Below the pieces are notes generated by a model. It worked only from the letters and a program-made list of their open reading frames with translations, ran no database searches and had not been told where the DNA came from. Of a DNA stretch of 13,496 nucleotides, positions 13,456 through 13,496 are shown piece after piece. The position numbers were made by a program, and so were the translations under genes. Positions within the stretch are counted from its first letter, which is position 1. Each line of letters begins with the position of its first letter. The DNA is from a bacterium (GTDB lineage Bacteria; Desulfobacterota; Deferrisomatia; Deferrisomatales; BM512): assembly GCA_009724975.1 (NCBI GenBank), contig SRXB01000023.1, forward strand, positions 1 to 13,496. The letters run 5' to 3'.

Positions 13456-13496
13456 AAAACCCGCTCCGATTACATCGGGACGGGTTTTTGTCTTTT
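13456..13496 (+). terminator. Rho-independent terminator
   Basis: AAAACCCG (13456-13463) pairs with CGGGTTTT (13481-13488), and TCCGAT with ATCGGG including one G-U pair, around a TAC loop. One C-A mismatch lies between the two paired blocks. A U-rich tail TTTTTGTCTTTT follows. It closes the peptide transcript and probably the whole operon; the A-tract on the left arm suggests it may also act on the opposite strand. Confidence 0.88.

Noticed and set aside
1..13496. CRISPR arrays, tRNA or rRNA genes, transposases or insertion-sequence ends
   Set aside because: I looked for repeated units, cloverleaf patterns and transposase-like proteins on both strands and saw none.

Overview
The window is a stretch of bacterial DNA that appears to be joined from more than one source. 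Bases 1 to about 1,310 carry chemotaxis-type genes: the 3' end of a methyl-accepting chemotaxis protein and the first half of a CheR methyltransferase, with proteobacterial style and almost no ATA codons. About 170 bases of very GC-rich sequence follow, encoding most of a small thioredoxin-like redox protein. From about 1,480 to the end, the DNA has a different codon habit, with frequent ATA isoleucine and AGG arginine. Its gene content (sigma-54 activator, ethylbenzene-dehydrogenase-type heme domain, selenium-associated YedE, PqqD plus radical SAM/SPASM) suggests a Desulfuromonas/Geobacter-like member of the old Deltaproteobacteria. The assignment is inferred from gene families and codon style, not from a marker gene. 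All three pieces lie in one open frame, and both joins fall on short words the neighbouring families share. An assembly chimera is therefore the simplest explanation.

From 1,480 onward the layout is compact and entirely on the plus strand. A GlcD-type FAD-linked oxidase that has lost its N-terminus overlaps (ATGA) a complete NtrC-family response regulator. After an 80-base gap holding a near-consensus sigma-54 promoter comes an 11-gene operon with gaps of 0 to 10 bases or small overlaps. Its genes encode a heme-binding EB_dh-type lipoprotein, a carboxypeptidase-regulatory-like lipoprotein, a HEAT-repeat lipoprotein, a NapH/NosR-like polyferredoxin membrane protein, a small exported protein, a PhnD-like solute-binding lipoprotein, a membrane-anchored TPR protein, a selenium-type YedE membrane protein, an exported right-handed beta-helix protein, a PqqD-like peptide chaperone and a radical SAM/SPASM maturase. 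A second sigma-54 promoter overlaps the stop codon of the maturase. It precedes a 117-base leader, a strong Shine-Dalgarno, a 19-codon gene and a rho-independent terminator.

The most interesting unit is the end of the window. The 19-residue peptide has a YxxPx(V) leader motif of the type that PqqD-like domains bind in other RiPP systems, and it ends in His-Pro-Cys. It sits directly after the PqqD and radical SAM/SPASM genes and has its own sigma-54 promoter. I read this as a putative minimal RiPP (ribosomally made, modified peptide) system. It appears to be co-regulated by the local sigma-54 activator with a membrane and periplasmic redox/selenium-linked module. The product and its chemistry are unknown to me.
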